A stretch of DNA of 64,000 nt from a virus: the IMG/VR virus record IMGVR_UViG_3300032287_002972, positions 103,991 to 167,990 of that record; one strand, 5' to 3'. The notes under the pieces were generated by a model. That model saw only the letters and a program-made list of their open reading frames with translations. It was not told the DNA's origin and did not search any database. The translations under genes were made by a program, and so were the position numbers. This document shows, piece after piece, positions 14,770 to 22,435 of this stretch. Numbering within the stretch: position 1 is the first letter of the stretch; each line of letters starts with the position of its first letter.

Positions 14770-15111
14770 ATGAGTGGAGGATTTTTTAACTACGACCAAT
14801 CTCGGATACGGAATATAATTGATTCCATTGAAGATTTGATTGAAAATAATGGTAGACCTAAAACAGAACAAGAACTAAAAGATGGTTCTTGGGGTTATGC
14901 TAATTACAAGGAGTATTACGAAATATATCCTGGAGAAAGGTTTTGGCATAGGTATCCTGATGAAGTCATTGAAGAGTTTAAAAAAGGATTAACTTATTTA
15001 AAAATTAGTTATGTCTATGCTAAACGGATCGATTGGTTAGTGTCAGGTGACGATGGTAATGAATCTTTTCTAAAAAGATTAGAAAAAGAATTAAGTGACC
15101 TTGAAAAATAG
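14770..15111 (+). CDS. Conserved phage protein, MSGGFFNY family (113 aa)
   Basis: Starts MSGGFFNYDQSRI and ends with YAKRIDWLVSGDDGNESFLK. This is the pattern of a common phage protein family (MSGGAFDY...RIDWLxSGDDGEESF) of unknown function. Full length. Confidence 0.9.
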   Translation: MSGGFFNYDQSRIRNIIDSIEDLIENNGRPKTEQELKDGSWGYANYKEYYEIYPGERFWHRYPDEVIEEFKKGLTYLKISYVYAKRIDWLVSGDDGNESFLKRLEKELSDLEK

Positions 15112-15117
15112 ATTAAT

Positions 15118-15288
15118 ATGAATGAAACAAAAATGGTTGAACAACCTGTTGTAACTATCGACAACTTTTATCATGGTGAAAATGTACTTGTAGTACACTC
15201 ACACATTAACTCAAAAGGAAAGATGATATTGAACAAAGTCGAGGCGTCTTTGTTATTATTGGAACTTTACAAGTTTATTAAATCTTAA
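15118..15288 (+). CDS. Hypothetical small protein (56 aa)
   Basis: Starts MNETKMVEQPVVTIDN and ends in a hydrophobic helix (EASLLLLELYKFI). Shares the GATTAATATG start context with its neighbours. Family not recognised. Confidence 0.65.
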   Translation: MNETKMVEQPVVTIDNFYHGENVLVVHSHINSKGKMILNKVEASLLLLELYKFIKS

Positions 15289-15300
15289 AAAACAAATAAG

Positions 15301-15522
15301 ATGGAATTTACATTAGAAGAAAAAATGAAGGCAATCTTCAACTCAGGAAATGTTGTTAAGGTTGAAAAAGTAATAAGAACAAAAAGTGGGGGTACGTATT
15401 ACAAATATGTTTGGGACGTTGATGGAACAAAATCAAGAAATTGGTTTGGGTTCGACACTCTCGATGAGTGCGTTGAGGATTGTTTAACATATTTAACTAT
15501 AATTAACTATAAATTAAAATGA
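15301..15522 (+). CDS. Hypothetical protein (73 aa)
   Basis: Small soluble protein. Overlaps the next start by 4 bases (ATGA). Same operon as 15118 and 15519. No domain recognised. Confidence 0.7.
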   Translation: MEFTLEEKMKAIFNSGNVVKVEKVIRTKSGGTYYKYVWDVDGTKSRNWFGFDTLDECVEDCLTYLTIINYKLK

Positions 15523-15722
15523 ACGAACAATTAATTACCGAATTAATTAAAATCAAATCTGATGCTGGTGTACAATTAACCGATAGGGAACTGGCCATTA
15601 GATGGTGGGGTAGATTATCCACAACTGAACAAGAAGAAGTTCTCAGTAATTCTAATATGGTAATACGTCCAATTGATGATTATGATATAATGTATTGGTT
15701 ATGGTTAAACCAACAAAAATGA
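15519..15722 (+). CDS. Hypothetical protein (67 aa)
   Basis: Translationally coupled to 15301. The motif ELAIRWWGRLSTTEQEEV suggests a short helical protein; function unknown. Confidence 0.7.
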   Translation: MNEQLITELIKIKSDAGVQLTDRELAIRWWGRLSTTEQEEVLSNSNMVIRPIDDYDIMYWLWLNQQK

Positions 15723-15763
15723 AAGAAAGAAATTTTATTAACTAAAATAAAAACTTTAAAATT

Positions 15764-15883
15764 ATGATAGTAAAAATTATTTATTTATTGTTTACAATTT
15801 TCATTATATTTGCATTAGGATTTGAAGTTGGTAGAAGTGTTGGTATTCATCAAGTTAAGAAAATAATAGATAAGTGGAGTTAA
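15764..15883 (+). CDS. Single-pass membrane peptide (39 aa)
   Basis: Starts MIVKIIYLLFTIFIIFALG, a membrane segment of about 18 residues, then a short basic tail. Inner-membrane location inferred. Too short for family assignment. Confidence 0.55.
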   Translation: MIVKIIYLLFTIFIIFALGFEVGRSVGIHQVKKIIDKWS

Positions 15884-15885
15884 TC

Positions 15886-15917
15886 GTAAGGTGAAAATCG
15901 AATCCTGTCCTGACTAC
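15886..15917 (+). pseudogene. Chimeric tRNA-like remnant
   Basis: GTAAGGTG, the 5' end type of the 8-kb tRNA-like genes, is followed after a few bases by ATCGAATCCTGTCCTGACTAC. That is the T-arm half and acceptor of the 14.7 and 16.1 kb copies. Looks like a deletion joining two paralogous genes. Confidence 0.6.
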
Positions 15918-15935
15918 AAATAAATAAATAAATAA

Positions 15936-16067
15936 ATGAAAAATTTAAAATCAAAAGAATCTAAGGTTGGAACTTTGTCAACTTGTAAATGTAATTATAT
16001 TTTGACAACGGAACAAGGACATAGAGTGATTAAATGTTTAAAATGTGGTGATGTAAAACCTATTTAA
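15936..16067 (+). CDS. Small zinc-ribbon peptide (43 aa)
   Basis: CKC near residue 17 and CLKCG near 34 form a compact zinc-binding pattern in a basic peptide. It lies between two tRNA-like genes. Function unknown. Confidence 0.55.
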   Translation: MKNLKSKESKVGTLSTCKCNYILTTEQGHRVIKCLKCGDVKPI

Positions 16068-16072
16068 TAAAT

Positions 16073-16200
16073 AGTCAGGTGGCGGAATTGGTAGACGCAA
16101 GAAGGAGTAACTTTAGAGTGAGAAGTAATCAGCCTCATTGATGGGTGAAAGTTCCAAGTGCCGGTGATTTGGAGATACAGGTTCGAATCCTGTCCTGACT
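16073..16200 (+). tRNA. Leu-type tRNA-like gene with enlarged anticodon region
   Basis: Acceptor AGTCAGG with CCTGACT (16194-16200). D arm is GCG-GAATTGGTAGA-CGC. T arm ACAGG-TTCGAAT-CCTGT is at 16177-16193. GGA-gt-AACTTT pairs with AAAGTTCC, as a Leu anticodon stem would, but encloses a loop of about 33 bases (16115-16147) instead of 7. This could be a short intron-like insert in the anticodon loop, or a derived RNA. Confidence 0.5.
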
Positions 16201-16221
16201 ACAAAAACAAAATAGATTAAT

Positions 16222-16317
16222 ATGATAAGTGAAATAATACTACTCATTCAGATGTTCATATTAGGTTTTCTACTTGGTATATTGAGTGTCATTAAAAAGA
16301 ATTCAGAAAAAGATTGA
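16222..16317 (+). CDS. Single-pass membrane peptide (31 aa)
   Basis: MISEIILLIQMFILGFLLGI followed by a short charged tail. Same GATTAATATG context as other starts here. No family assigned. Confidence 0.5.
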   Translation: MISEIILLIQMFILGFLLGILSVIKKNSEKD

Positions 16318-16323
16318 ATCTTT

Positions 16324-16503
16324 ATGAAAAACAAACGTGTAACTATCGACAAGATAATAGATAACGATGTAAAAAGAAAGATGGTTAAAGAAATAAGGGA
16401 CAGGGGTATCACAAATCATATGTATATTCACAGTCGATTATATTTACCGATCTTAAATCGTCTTAGACAAATGGTCGACTTCAACAGTCTCTTAAAATTT
16501 TAA
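16324..16503 (+). CDS. Hypothetical basic protein (59 aa)
   Basis: Arg- and Lys-rich helical protein starting MKNKRVTIDKIIDNDVKRK. Seven bases follow the preceding stop. Possibly nucleic-acid binding by charge alone. Confidence 0.55.
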   Translation: MKNKRVTIDKIIDNDVKRKMVKEIRDRGITNHMYIHSRLYLPILNRLRQMVDFNSLLKF

Positions 16504-16519
16504 AACAAATTAGTGCGGC

Positions 16520-16978
16520 ATGAAAAAAATTACAAATGGTGTTTTTACACCAATTATTGAAACCTCAAGTAGAAAGAGTTCTTTTGAATGTTTTATTACT
16601 AACATTGGAAATGAAAATGGTCCTTTGTTGAACTCATTGTTAGAACAATATAAAGAACATATTTATGAACATGAAGAATTGTTCAATCAACTAGCTTACC
16701 TCGAAGAACTTATTATCCAAATTAAAATTCGGGAGAACATGGATGAGATTAAATTATTTATTGTTCGTGATTATATCTACGCAAGAACAACATTCTTTAC
16801 TAAGGAAAAAGAAAGATCCGAAATTAGAACAATCGTAGATAGATTGGATAAGTATCCATATAAAACAATCGAAGATTTAAATAAGGACACTTTCTTTATG
16901 TCTATGGTTTCCAAGAAACTCAAAGCAATGATGGATATCGAAATAGAAAAAAATGTAAAAGTCGTTTCTGAAGTATGA
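16520..16978 (+). CDS. Hypothetical helical protein (152 aa)
   Basis: Long helical segments with Glu/Lys patterning (residues 40-75 and 90-145), no domain recognised. The stop overlaps the next start by 4 bases. Confidence 0.75.
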   Translation: MKKITNGVFTPIIETSSRKSSFECFITNIGNENGPLLNSLLEQYKEHIYEHEELFNQLAYLEELIIQIKIRENMDEIKLFIVRDYIYARTTFFTKEKERSEIRTIVDRLDKYPYKTIEDLNKDTFFMSMVSKKLKAMMDIEIEKNVKVVSEV

Positions 16979-17415
16979 AAAAAAATAATTTTATTAAAAC
17001 AATCAAACCATCACAGTTAACAAACATAGTATGGTTTGTATTACCTTTCGTATCTTTAATTTTCCCTCCACTGGTAGTCCCCGCACTGATATTTGCTTGG
17101 TACAAATTTTTCGACGTGGATACTTGGTCATATAATTTCTATGAGAGAACCATAGAAGAACGTAGAGGTGTGTTCAATGTATCACAAGAAGAAGTTCAGT
17201 ACTATAGGATTAAATCCATAATGGTAGAAGAACCATTGTGGATGAGATTGTTCGGTCTGTGTGTGATTCACATAATAACCTCAGAACAGTTTAAACCACG
17301 TATGACAATCTATGCTGTGTATGACGGAGAATATATTAGAGAAATGATCTCCGGTCTAACCTATGACTGGAGATTGAAAATGAACATTAGAGATCACGAT
17401 ATTTATAATATATAA
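16975..17415 (+). CDS. Bacterial-PH (DUF304-like) membrane protein
   Basis: 146 aa. A hydrophobic hairpin at 17-45 (WFVLPFVSLIFPPLVVPALI) is followed by a PH-like domain: YNFYERTIEERRGVFNVSQE, YYRIKSIMVEEPLWMRLFG, then strands IHIITSE and MTIYAVYDGEYI. This is the layout of YdbS/DUF304 membrane-flanked proteins of unknown role. It may alter the host inner membrane. Coupled to the gene before it by ATGA. Confidence 0.85.
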   Translation: MKKNNFIKTIKPSQLTNIVWFVLPFVSLIFPPLVVPALIFAWYKFFDVDTWSYNFYERTIEERRGVFNVSQEEVQYYRIKSIMVEEPLWMRLFGLCVIHIITSEQFKPRMTIYAVYDGEYIREMISGLTYDWRLKMNIRDHDIYNI

Positions 17416-17423
17416 TATATTAC

Positions 17424-18005
17424 ATGAGTAAAGACATTAGAAAAATAATCGATAAGGTCAGGAACTTTACAATTAATGAAAGTGAAAAAACACTTGAGGA
17501 TTTTTATGTGGAAAATAATATTGACCCCGAAGAATTATCCTACTTAGGTAAGGGTGACTTCGGGGTCGCCTATTCCACAAATGATGGTCGTGTCCTGAAA
17601 CGGACAACCAGTAAAAGTGAATTTAGTGCGGCAAAGGAAATGGAACAATCCGATTCCCCCGTTTTAAATTCATTTGTAAAAATATATAAAACAGAAATCA
17701 TTAAAGGTGAAATGTATATTCTTCAGGAAGAACTCATAGAAGATTCCCACATAGAAAATCTTTACTATGAACTAAAATCTTATTTAGATGACCAAGGTTT
17801 ACCCATACAATATCTTCACTATCTAGATACCGATGATCTAGAAATCTCAGATGAACTACAAAAATTTATGGATGATATCGATGATATAAATAGAGCATAC
17901 CGATACCTAGGAATAGAAGCGTCAGATATTAGACCCGAAAATTTAGGTTACTCCGAAGATGGGAAACTTAAAGCGTTCGATATAGATAACAATCAAAGAA
18001 ACTAA
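17424..18005 (+). CDS. Protein-kinase-like protein
   Basis: 193 aa. Gly-rich loop LGKGDFGVAY (41-50), Lys at 59 in VLKR, catalytic loop ASDIRPENLG with Asp168 and Asn173, and an AFDID segment in place of DFG with Asp186. It is much shorter than a full kinase domain, so it is a minimal Fam20/HipA-like or phage Ser/Thr kinase-like protein. The N-terminus MSKDIRKIIDKVRNFTINES resembles the tag of 9129 and 40883, suggesting delivery with the virion. Last plus-strand gene before the convergent region. Confidence 0.75.
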   Translation: MSKDIRKIIDKVRNFTINESEKTLEDFYVENNIDPEELSYLGKGDFGVAYSTNDGRVLKRTTSKSEFSAAKEMEQSDSPVLNSFVKIYKTEIIKGEMYILQEELIEDSHIENLYYELKSYLDDQGLPIQYLHYLDTDDLEISDELQKFMDDIDDINRAYRYLGIEASDIRPENLGYSEDGKLKAFDIDNNQRN

Positions 18006-18509
18006 TCTATTTTAAATCGGAGATTTATTTATTTACCCCCCTTAGATAGACTTTTCATATTAATCTATTCTATTGTCCCACTCGGTCCATGTATCACAAC
18101 CATACATGTATGACAGGTTATATTATATATATAACATATATATAATTATATCTATAATGTTCCACGTGGAACATTAATTTAATATAACAGTTTAAAAATT
18201 ATAGAGTTATATCGATGAGTGGGACATGGGACAATCTCCAGTGTACTGGACCCAGTGTAATAGTAGTGTTATTATTTCCTGATCCATGTATTCCCAGACG
18301 GAAAAACGAACCATATATACGAATATAAAATCACAATTTGTAATACGACAATACTTCCTATTTTTTAACCCAAAAAAACCACATTATATACTGTTTTTAC
18401 CCCTACGTATGACACAATATTTTTGGTTTAAAAAACCATTAGGGGTGTCTCTTTTCTTCCGAGTAGAGAACCCCAACATAATGTTTTTATGTATGACAGT
18501 AAGGTGATA
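18006..18509. other. Convergent intergenic region
   Basis: About 500 bases between the plus-strand block and the minus-strand array. It contains GTCCCACTC (18075-18083) and its inverse GAGTGGGAC (18217-18225) around a TATA-rich stretch with a parS-like site. An ACCCCTA/TAGGGGT hairpin lies near 18400-18450. A 73-codon plus-strand ORF at 18286-18507 has poor composition and is not called. Confidence 0.55.
18158..18173. promoter_or_regulatory. parS-like palindrome
   Basis: TGTTCCACGTGGAACA is a perfect 16-bp palindrome identical to the ParB-binding parS sequence that I know from Pseudomonas-type chromosomes. It extends three more paired bases on each side. Confidence 0.7.
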
Positions 18510-19250
18510 TTATTTATTTAAAGTTAGTCTAATCTTTTTTTTACCTTTAGTTAATTCACTAATTTTTCTTCTTGTTTCTTCAGAATGTTTTTTACCTTTA
18601 GCAGATTCACTTAATTTTCTCTTATGTTCTTCTGAAAATATTTTACCTTTAGCAGCTTCACTCATTCTTCTTTTTGTTTCATCAGACATATTCTGTTTTG
18701 CTTCACTCATTCTTCTTTTCGTTTCTTCGGATATGTTCTGTTTAATTTCACACATCTTTTTTCTTGTTTCTTCAGAATGTTTTTTACCTATAAGGGACAA
18801 ACTTATATTTCTCTTATGTTCTTCTGAATGTAATTTACCTTTACGAGATTCACTCATGTTTCTCTTATGTTCTTCAGAAAATGGTTTACGAGAGTTAGAC
18901 TCCTTTTTACTTTCAGGTATGAGTCCAAATATTCTTCCAAACACTTTCCTATCCTCAATAGATTTTCTATTGTTAACAGATTTTATTATCTTATTAATTT
19001 CAAGAACATTTATATTTTCAGTTTCACTTAGAATGGTTTCAGGTATCCCCATTATAAAACATGAAGTATATAGATACATGTCTCTACATTCAACATGTAA
19101 ACTATTATAGGATTTTATTCCAATGTTATGATATTCTTTATATTCTACATCGAAAATATCTTTAATAATTCGTTTAGAAATACTTAATGAAATCACATAT
19201 TCATCCATTGTGGTATTAGATGAAAAATTCATACAATTTAATCCTTTCAT
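18510..19250 (-). CDS. NUMOD3-repeat DNA-binding protein
   Basis: 246 aa. Seven tandem NUMOD3-like units from about residue 120 ([15 protein letters not shown] type, with SEExK/R and MSEA/S) form a DNA-binding rod as in the C-termini of GIY-YIG homing endonucleases. The N-terminal 110 residues show no GIY-YIG or HNH motif, so a nuclease is absent or unrecognised. The start overlaps the stop of the first array ORF (ATGA), so it is the last gene of the array operon. Confidence 0.8.
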   Translation of the reverse strand: MKGLNCMNFSSNTTMDEYVISLSISKRIIKDIFDVEYKEYHNIGIKSYNSLHVECRDMYLYTSCFIMGIPETILSETENINVLEINKIIKSVNNRKSIEDRKVFGRIFGLIPESKKESNSRKPFSEEHKRNMSESRKGKLHSEEHKRNISLSLIGKKHSEETRKKMCEIKQNISEETKRRMSEAKQNMSDETKRRMSEAAKGKIFSEEHKRKLSESAKGKKHSEETRRKISELTKGKKKIRLTLNK

Positions 19251-19453
19251 ATTAATGTGTTTTGTTTTATTTTGAAATGAAATTCTATTTGACTATATAG
19301 TTGGACACGTAATCTATCACGTGATTCAATAAAAAAATGAACACCTATTTGATTACGTACTTCATTATATAAATGAACACCTATTTGATTACGTACTTCA
19401 TTATATAATATATTAATTATTTGGTTACGTATTTGGTCACTAATTATCTTCAT
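19247..19453 (-). CDS. QV-array ORF 1 (68 aa)
   Basis: [12 protein letters not shown] start. Contains [12 protein letters not shown] twice in tandem (about residues 16-39), a recent 36-base duplication. The stop overlaps the NUMOD3 gene start by 4 bases. Confidence 0.75.
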   Translation of the reverse strand: MKIISDQIRNQIINILYNEVRNQIGVHLYNEVRNQIGVHFFIESRDRLRVQLYSQIEFHFKIKQNTLI

Positions 19454-19632
19454 ATGTTTTGTTTTACTTTAGTATATAGAGGTACGCGTACATCCATATG
19501 TATTTTAAGTTGTACATCATCATACACTTGGTCACGTACTCTACCAATCACTTGTCTTACAGCTTTTCTAAATAAATTTTCTAATATAGTTTCTTCTAAA
19601 CTATGGTTTATTTTTTCACTTATTGGTCTCAT
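19450..19632 (-). CDS. QV-array ORF 2 (60 aa)
   Basis: MRPISEKINHSLEE start, tetrads in the second half (GRVRDQVYDDVQLKI). ATGA overlap with ORF 1. Confidence 0.75.
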   Translation of the reverse strand: MRPISEKINHSLEETILENLFRKAVRQVIGRVRDQVYDDVQLKIHMDVRVPLYTKVKQNI

Positions 19633-19649
19633 GTTAATATATTGTTTGG

Positions 19650-19853
19650 TTAATCATTTGAGGTTGATATATATATGTTATTACATAAATCATTATTTAC
19701 TTTAGATGTTACTTGGGTGCGTATTTCATTATATAATTGAACATTTATTTGTTTATGTAATTTAAAATTTACCTCTTGATGTATCCGATTATTTGTTTGG
19801 CCATATAATTTATTACTTATATGTCTACATATTTGTTTATGTGTCTTATTCAT
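19650..19853 (-). CDS. QV-array ORF 3 (67 aa)
   Basis: MNKTHKQICRHISNKLYGQ start. Ends in a non-standard STSND tail 17 bases before ORF 2. Confidence 0.7.
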   Translation of the reverse strand: MNKTHKQICRHISNKLYGQTNNRIHQEVNFKLHKQINVQLYNEIRTQVTSKVNNDLCNNIYISTSND

Positions 19854-19960
19854 ACATATTGTTTTAGTTGAAGGGTTATTCGTATAGTTACTTGACTATA
19901 TACGTTATTATGTAATTGAACATTTATTTGTTTACATACTTGATTACTTTCTGATTTCAT
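19850..19960 (-). CDS. QV-array ORF 4 (36 aa), internally deleted
   Basis: MKSESNQVCKQIN joined directly to VQLHNNVYSQVTIRITLQ. It equals ORF 6 minus 24 residues lying between two KQIN repeats. ATGA overlap with ORF 3. Confidence 0.7.
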   Translation of the reverse strand: MKSESNQVCKQINVQLHNNVYSQVTIRITLQLKQYV

Positions 19961-20132
19961 GAATAATATTATGTTTTAATTGAACATTTACCTCATCACT
20001 TATTTGTGCCCATAATTTATTACTTATTTGAAGATGTAGATGAACAATTACGTTATCAAATACATGTTTATTTAATTGACCACGTATTTGATTTAATAGT
20101 TGGTCACGTACTTGGTTATTTAGTGATTTCAT
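19944..20132 (-). CDS. QV-array ORF 5 (62 aa)
   Basis: MKSLNNQVRDQLLNQIRGQL start, regular tetrads throughout. Overlaps ORF 4 by 17 bases. Confidence 0.75.
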   Translation of the reverse strand: MKSLNNQVRDQLLNQIRGQLNKHVFDNVIVHLHLQISNKLWAQISDEVNVQLKHNIIHEIRK

Positions 20133-20311
20133 ATTAATCTATTTTGTTTTAGTTGAAGGGTTATTCGTATAGTTATTTGACTATATACGTTATTATGTAA
20201 TTGAACATTTATTTGTTTACGTACATTTATATGTACGTTAGACCTTACTCTCGCATTATTATGAACTTTTTCATTTATTTGTTTACATACTTGATTACTT
20301 ACTGATTTCAT
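20129..20311 (-). CDS. QV-array ORF 6 (60 aa)
   Basis: MKSVSNQVCKQINEKVHNNA start, second KQINVQLHNNVYSQ block, tail LKQNRLI. Parent-like form of ORF 4. ATGA overlap with ORF 5. Confidence 0.75.
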   Translation of the reverse strand: MKSVSNQVCKQINEKVHNNARVRSNVHINVRKQINVQLHNNVYSQITIRITLQLKQNRLI

Positions 20312-20502
20312 ATTTTTTCCCTGAATTTAAATTCTATTTGATTACATACTTGACCATGTATTCGGTCACGACCAACGGGAAGTTTTTCCAGTATTTTATT
20401 ATATAATTTAGTACTTACTCTCGAAGGGATTTTTTTATACATTTCAATATAAAATATTTTAATAAAAAATAGAAAATATATTTTGTAATATACTTGTTTC
20501 AT
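20308..20502 (-). CDS. QV-array ORF 7 (64 aa)
   Basis: Start at MKQVYYKI, preceded by the usual CTATAAGAAAACAC leader; an in-frame ATG at 20526 is upstream. Contains a hydrophobic FLFFIKIFYIEM segment, atypical for the array. Confidence 0.6.
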   Translation of the reverse strand: MKQVYYKIYFLFFIKIFYIEMYKKIPSRVSTKLYNKILEKLPVGRDRIHGQVCNQIEFKFREKI

Positions 20503-20510
20503 GTGTTTTC

Positions 20511-20705
20511 TTATAGTTGTTCCCATACTTTATTACTTATTTGTAACCATATTTGACCCCATACTTGGCCACTTACTCGATTAGATACTTGACCACCTAC
20601 TTGTTCATATAATCCGTTATCTACATTATTATTTACTTGTTTATGTAGTTTCTTACGTATTTGATTAGATACCTGTTCATATACTTGGTTATCTACCGGT
20701 CCCAT
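20511..20705 (-). CDS. QV-array ORF 8 (64 aa)
   Basis: Start at MGPVDNQVYEQV, with an in-frame ATG at 20735 upstream. Very regular tetrads, ending VWGQIWLQISNKVWEQL. Confidence 0.7.
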   Translation of the reverse strand: MGPVDNQVYEQVSNQIRKKLHKQVNNNVDNGLYEQVGGQVSNRVSGQVWGQIWLQISNKVWEQL

Positions 20706-20866
20706 ATTAATCTGTTTTGTTTTATTTGTTCCCATATTTGATTACTAACTCTAATACTTACTCCATCACGTACATCATTATTTACCTGTTTATATAATAG
20801 ATTATGTACTTGATGATTTAATTTAAAACATACTTGTTCATATATTTGGTTTCTTACTTTTTTCAT
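20693..20866 (-). CDS. QV-array ORF 9 (57 aa)
   Basis: MKKVRNQIYEQVCFKLNHQV start, tail IKQNRLIWDR. Overlaps ORF 8 by 13 bases. Confidence 0.7.
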   Translation of the reverse strand: MKKVRNQIYEQVCFKLNHQVHNLLYKQVNNDVRDGVSIRVSNQIWEQIKQNRLIWDR

Positions 20867-21111
20867 ATTACTTTGTTTTGTTTATGTGGATTCGACAATT
20901 GTCTATGTAATTGGTCACTTAATTGTATCCATACTTGTCTATTTACTTGACCCCATATTTGTATTTGTAATTGGTTAGTTACTTGACCCCATATTTGTAT
21001 TTGTACTTGATGACGTACATTAGTATTTACTTGGTCATCAAGTACAAGACCAATTTGATTACGCATCTGAATACGTACTCGTTCATCAATTTTTTTACTT
21101 ACTGATTTCAT
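20863..21111 (-). CDS. QV-array ORF 10 (82 aa)
   Basis: MKSVSKKIDERVRIQ start. QIQIWGQV occurs twice in near-identical copies (DNA near 20950-21010), a tandem expansion. ATGA overlap with ORF 9. Confidence 0.75.
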   Translation of the reverse strand: MKSVSKKIDERVRIQMRNQIGLVLDDQVNTNVRHQVQIQIWGQVTNQLQIQIWGQVNRQVWIQLSDQLHRQLSNPHKQNKVI

Positions 21112-21304
21112 ATGTTTCTACACTTACTTGGTCATATAATTTATCACTTATCTGATTACTTACTTGGTTATATATTTGTTCAAATGTTTCACCATTTACT
21201 TGATTACCTACTTCAGTATATACTTCACCATATACTTGAATATGAAATCTATTATTTACTTTATCCCATACTTGATTACATATTTTGTTATTTACTGTTT
21301 CCAT
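21095..21304 (-). CDS. QV-array ORF 11 (69 aa)
   Basis: METVNNKICNQVWDKVNN start, tail SVETYEISK instead of LKQNI. Overlaps ORF 10 by 17 bases. Confidence 0.7.
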   Translation of the reverse strand: METVNNKICNQVWDKVNNRFHIQVYGEVYTEVGNQVNGETFEQIYNQVSNQISDKLYDQVSVETYEISK

Positions 21305-21504
21305 ATGTTTCGTTTTAATTGATTACTTGTTTGCGCACGTATTTGATTAAAAATCTCATAACCTATGTGGCCCATTATTTGTATCCATAATTGTTTATGG
21401 ATATGGTCATATACTTGTTTATCTAATCGACCACGTATATTATATGATACTATCTCACTTATATGAGAACTTACTGACCCCATTTTATTTTCTACTAAGT
21501 TCAT
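21292..21504 (-). CDS. QV-array ORF 12 (70 aa)
   Basis: MNLVENKMGSVSSHI start; MGSVSSH may be the real start. Tail NQLKRNIWKQ. Overlaps ORF 11 by 13 bases. Confidence 0.7.
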   Translation of the reverse strand: MNLVENKMGSVSSHISEIVSYNIRGRLDKQVYDHIHKQLWIQIMGHIGYEIFNQIRAQTSNQLKRNIWKQ

Positions 21505-21510
21505 ATTAAT

Positions 21511-21693
21511 CTACAATTGTTTTAACAATTCACTGTACATTTTATTCCATATTTGGTTAATTAGATGAAGACGTACTTGATTACCCACTTGATCAGATAC
21601 TTGAACACTTATTTTATCACGTACTTCAATATATGCCTGAACAACTATTTGGTTATGTATTTGTTTAGTCATTTTATTACTTACTGTTTTCAT
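21511..21693 (-). CDS. QV-array ORF 13 (60 aa)
   Basis: MKTVSNKMTKQIHNQIVVQA start, regular tetrads such as VSDQVGNQVRLHL. Six bases before ORF 12. Confidence 0.75.
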   Translation of the reverse strand: MKTVSNKMTKQIHNQIVVQAYIEVRDKISVQVSDQVGNQVRLHLINQIWNKMYSELLKQL

Positions 21694-21901
21694 ATGTTTT
21701 TAGGTTTCTTACTTGATTTCTTACTTGGTACTTTAATTCACTATAATTTTGACCATATACTTGATTATCTACCGGTTCTCTAATTTGTTTACTTACTTGA
21801 CTATATATTTGGATACTCACTTGGTCCCATGCTCGATTATTCATTTTTAACCTCAATTGAGTATGTATTTCTTTACGTATTTTTTTTCTTACCGATTTCA
21901 T
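21677..21901 (-). CDS. QV-array ORF 14 (74 aa)
   Basis: MKSVRKKIRKEIHTQL start, tail VRNLKTYENSK. Overlaps ORF 13 by 17 bases. Confidence 0.7.
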   Translation of the reverse strand: MKSVRKKIRKEIHTQLRLKMNNRAWDQVSIQIYSQVSKQIREPVDNQVYGQNYSELKYQVRNQVRNLKTYENSK

Positions 21902-22092
21902 ATCTTTCCAAATATTTGATTACTCATTTGTCCCCTTATTTGACTACTTACTTGATTATATACTTGAATAGTAATCTGATTACTTACTTTATCAACTACT
22001 TGGTCACATATTTTATTATTTACGTGACTATATATTTGGATAGTTAAATAATCACGTAATTGTGTCTGTTGATTAAACAATCTAATATTCAT
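21898..22092 (-). CDS. QV-array ORF 15 (64 aa)
   Basis: MNIRLFNQQTQLRDYLTIQI start, then dense tetrads to NQIFGKI. Its TQLRDxLxIQIYS stretch recurs in ORF 16. ATGA overlap. Confidence 0.75.
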   Translation of the reverse strand: MNIRLFNQQTQLRDYLTIQIYSHVNNKICDQVVDKVSNQITIQVYNQVSSQIRGQMSNQIFGKI

Positions 22093-22274
22093 ATGTTTAT
22101 TTTAGTTTGAAAACCTATTTGTCTACCACGTTCTTGCTCATATAGTTTATCATATACTTGGTCATATATTTTTTTATTTACTTGGTTAAATATTTGGTGA
22201 TATATTTTTTTATTTACTTGACTATATATTTGGATAATTAGTCCATCACGTAGTTGTGTCTGTCCCAGTTTCAT
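22089..22274 (-). CDS. QV-array ORF 16 (61 aa)
   Basis: MKLGQTQLRDGLIIQIYS start. KKIYDQ/KKIYHQ units show a 36-base duplication (22150-22230). The tail YEQERGRQIGFQTK resembles ORF 39. ATGA overlap. Confidence 0.75.
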   Translation of the reverse strand: MKLGQTQLRDGLIIQIYSQVNKKIYHQIFNQVNKKIYDQVYDKLYEQERGRQIGFQTKINI

Positions 22275-22435
22275 AACGTTATGTTTTGTTCTATTTGGGA
22301 ATATAATTGATTACGTAATTGAATCCATATTTGTGAACGTAAATTAATATGAAAAGGTTCACTTAACTTATCCTGTATTTTATCATATACATGATAATAT
22401 ATGTGGTAATTAATATCTTTACTTACTTTTTTCAT
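22271..22435 (-). CDS. QV-array ORF 17 (54 aa)
   Basis: MKKVSKDINYHIYYHV start, tail YSQIEQNITL. Paralogue of ORF 45. ATGA overlap with ORF 16. Confidence 0.7.
   Translation of the reverse strand: MKKVSKDINYHIYYHVYDKIQDKLSEPFHINLRSQIWIQLRNQLYSQIEQNITL

Noticed and set aside
18286-18507. 73-codon plus-strand ORF in the convergent gap
   Set aside because: Composition is atypical, it contains hairpin sequence, and it has no promoter or A-rich leader.
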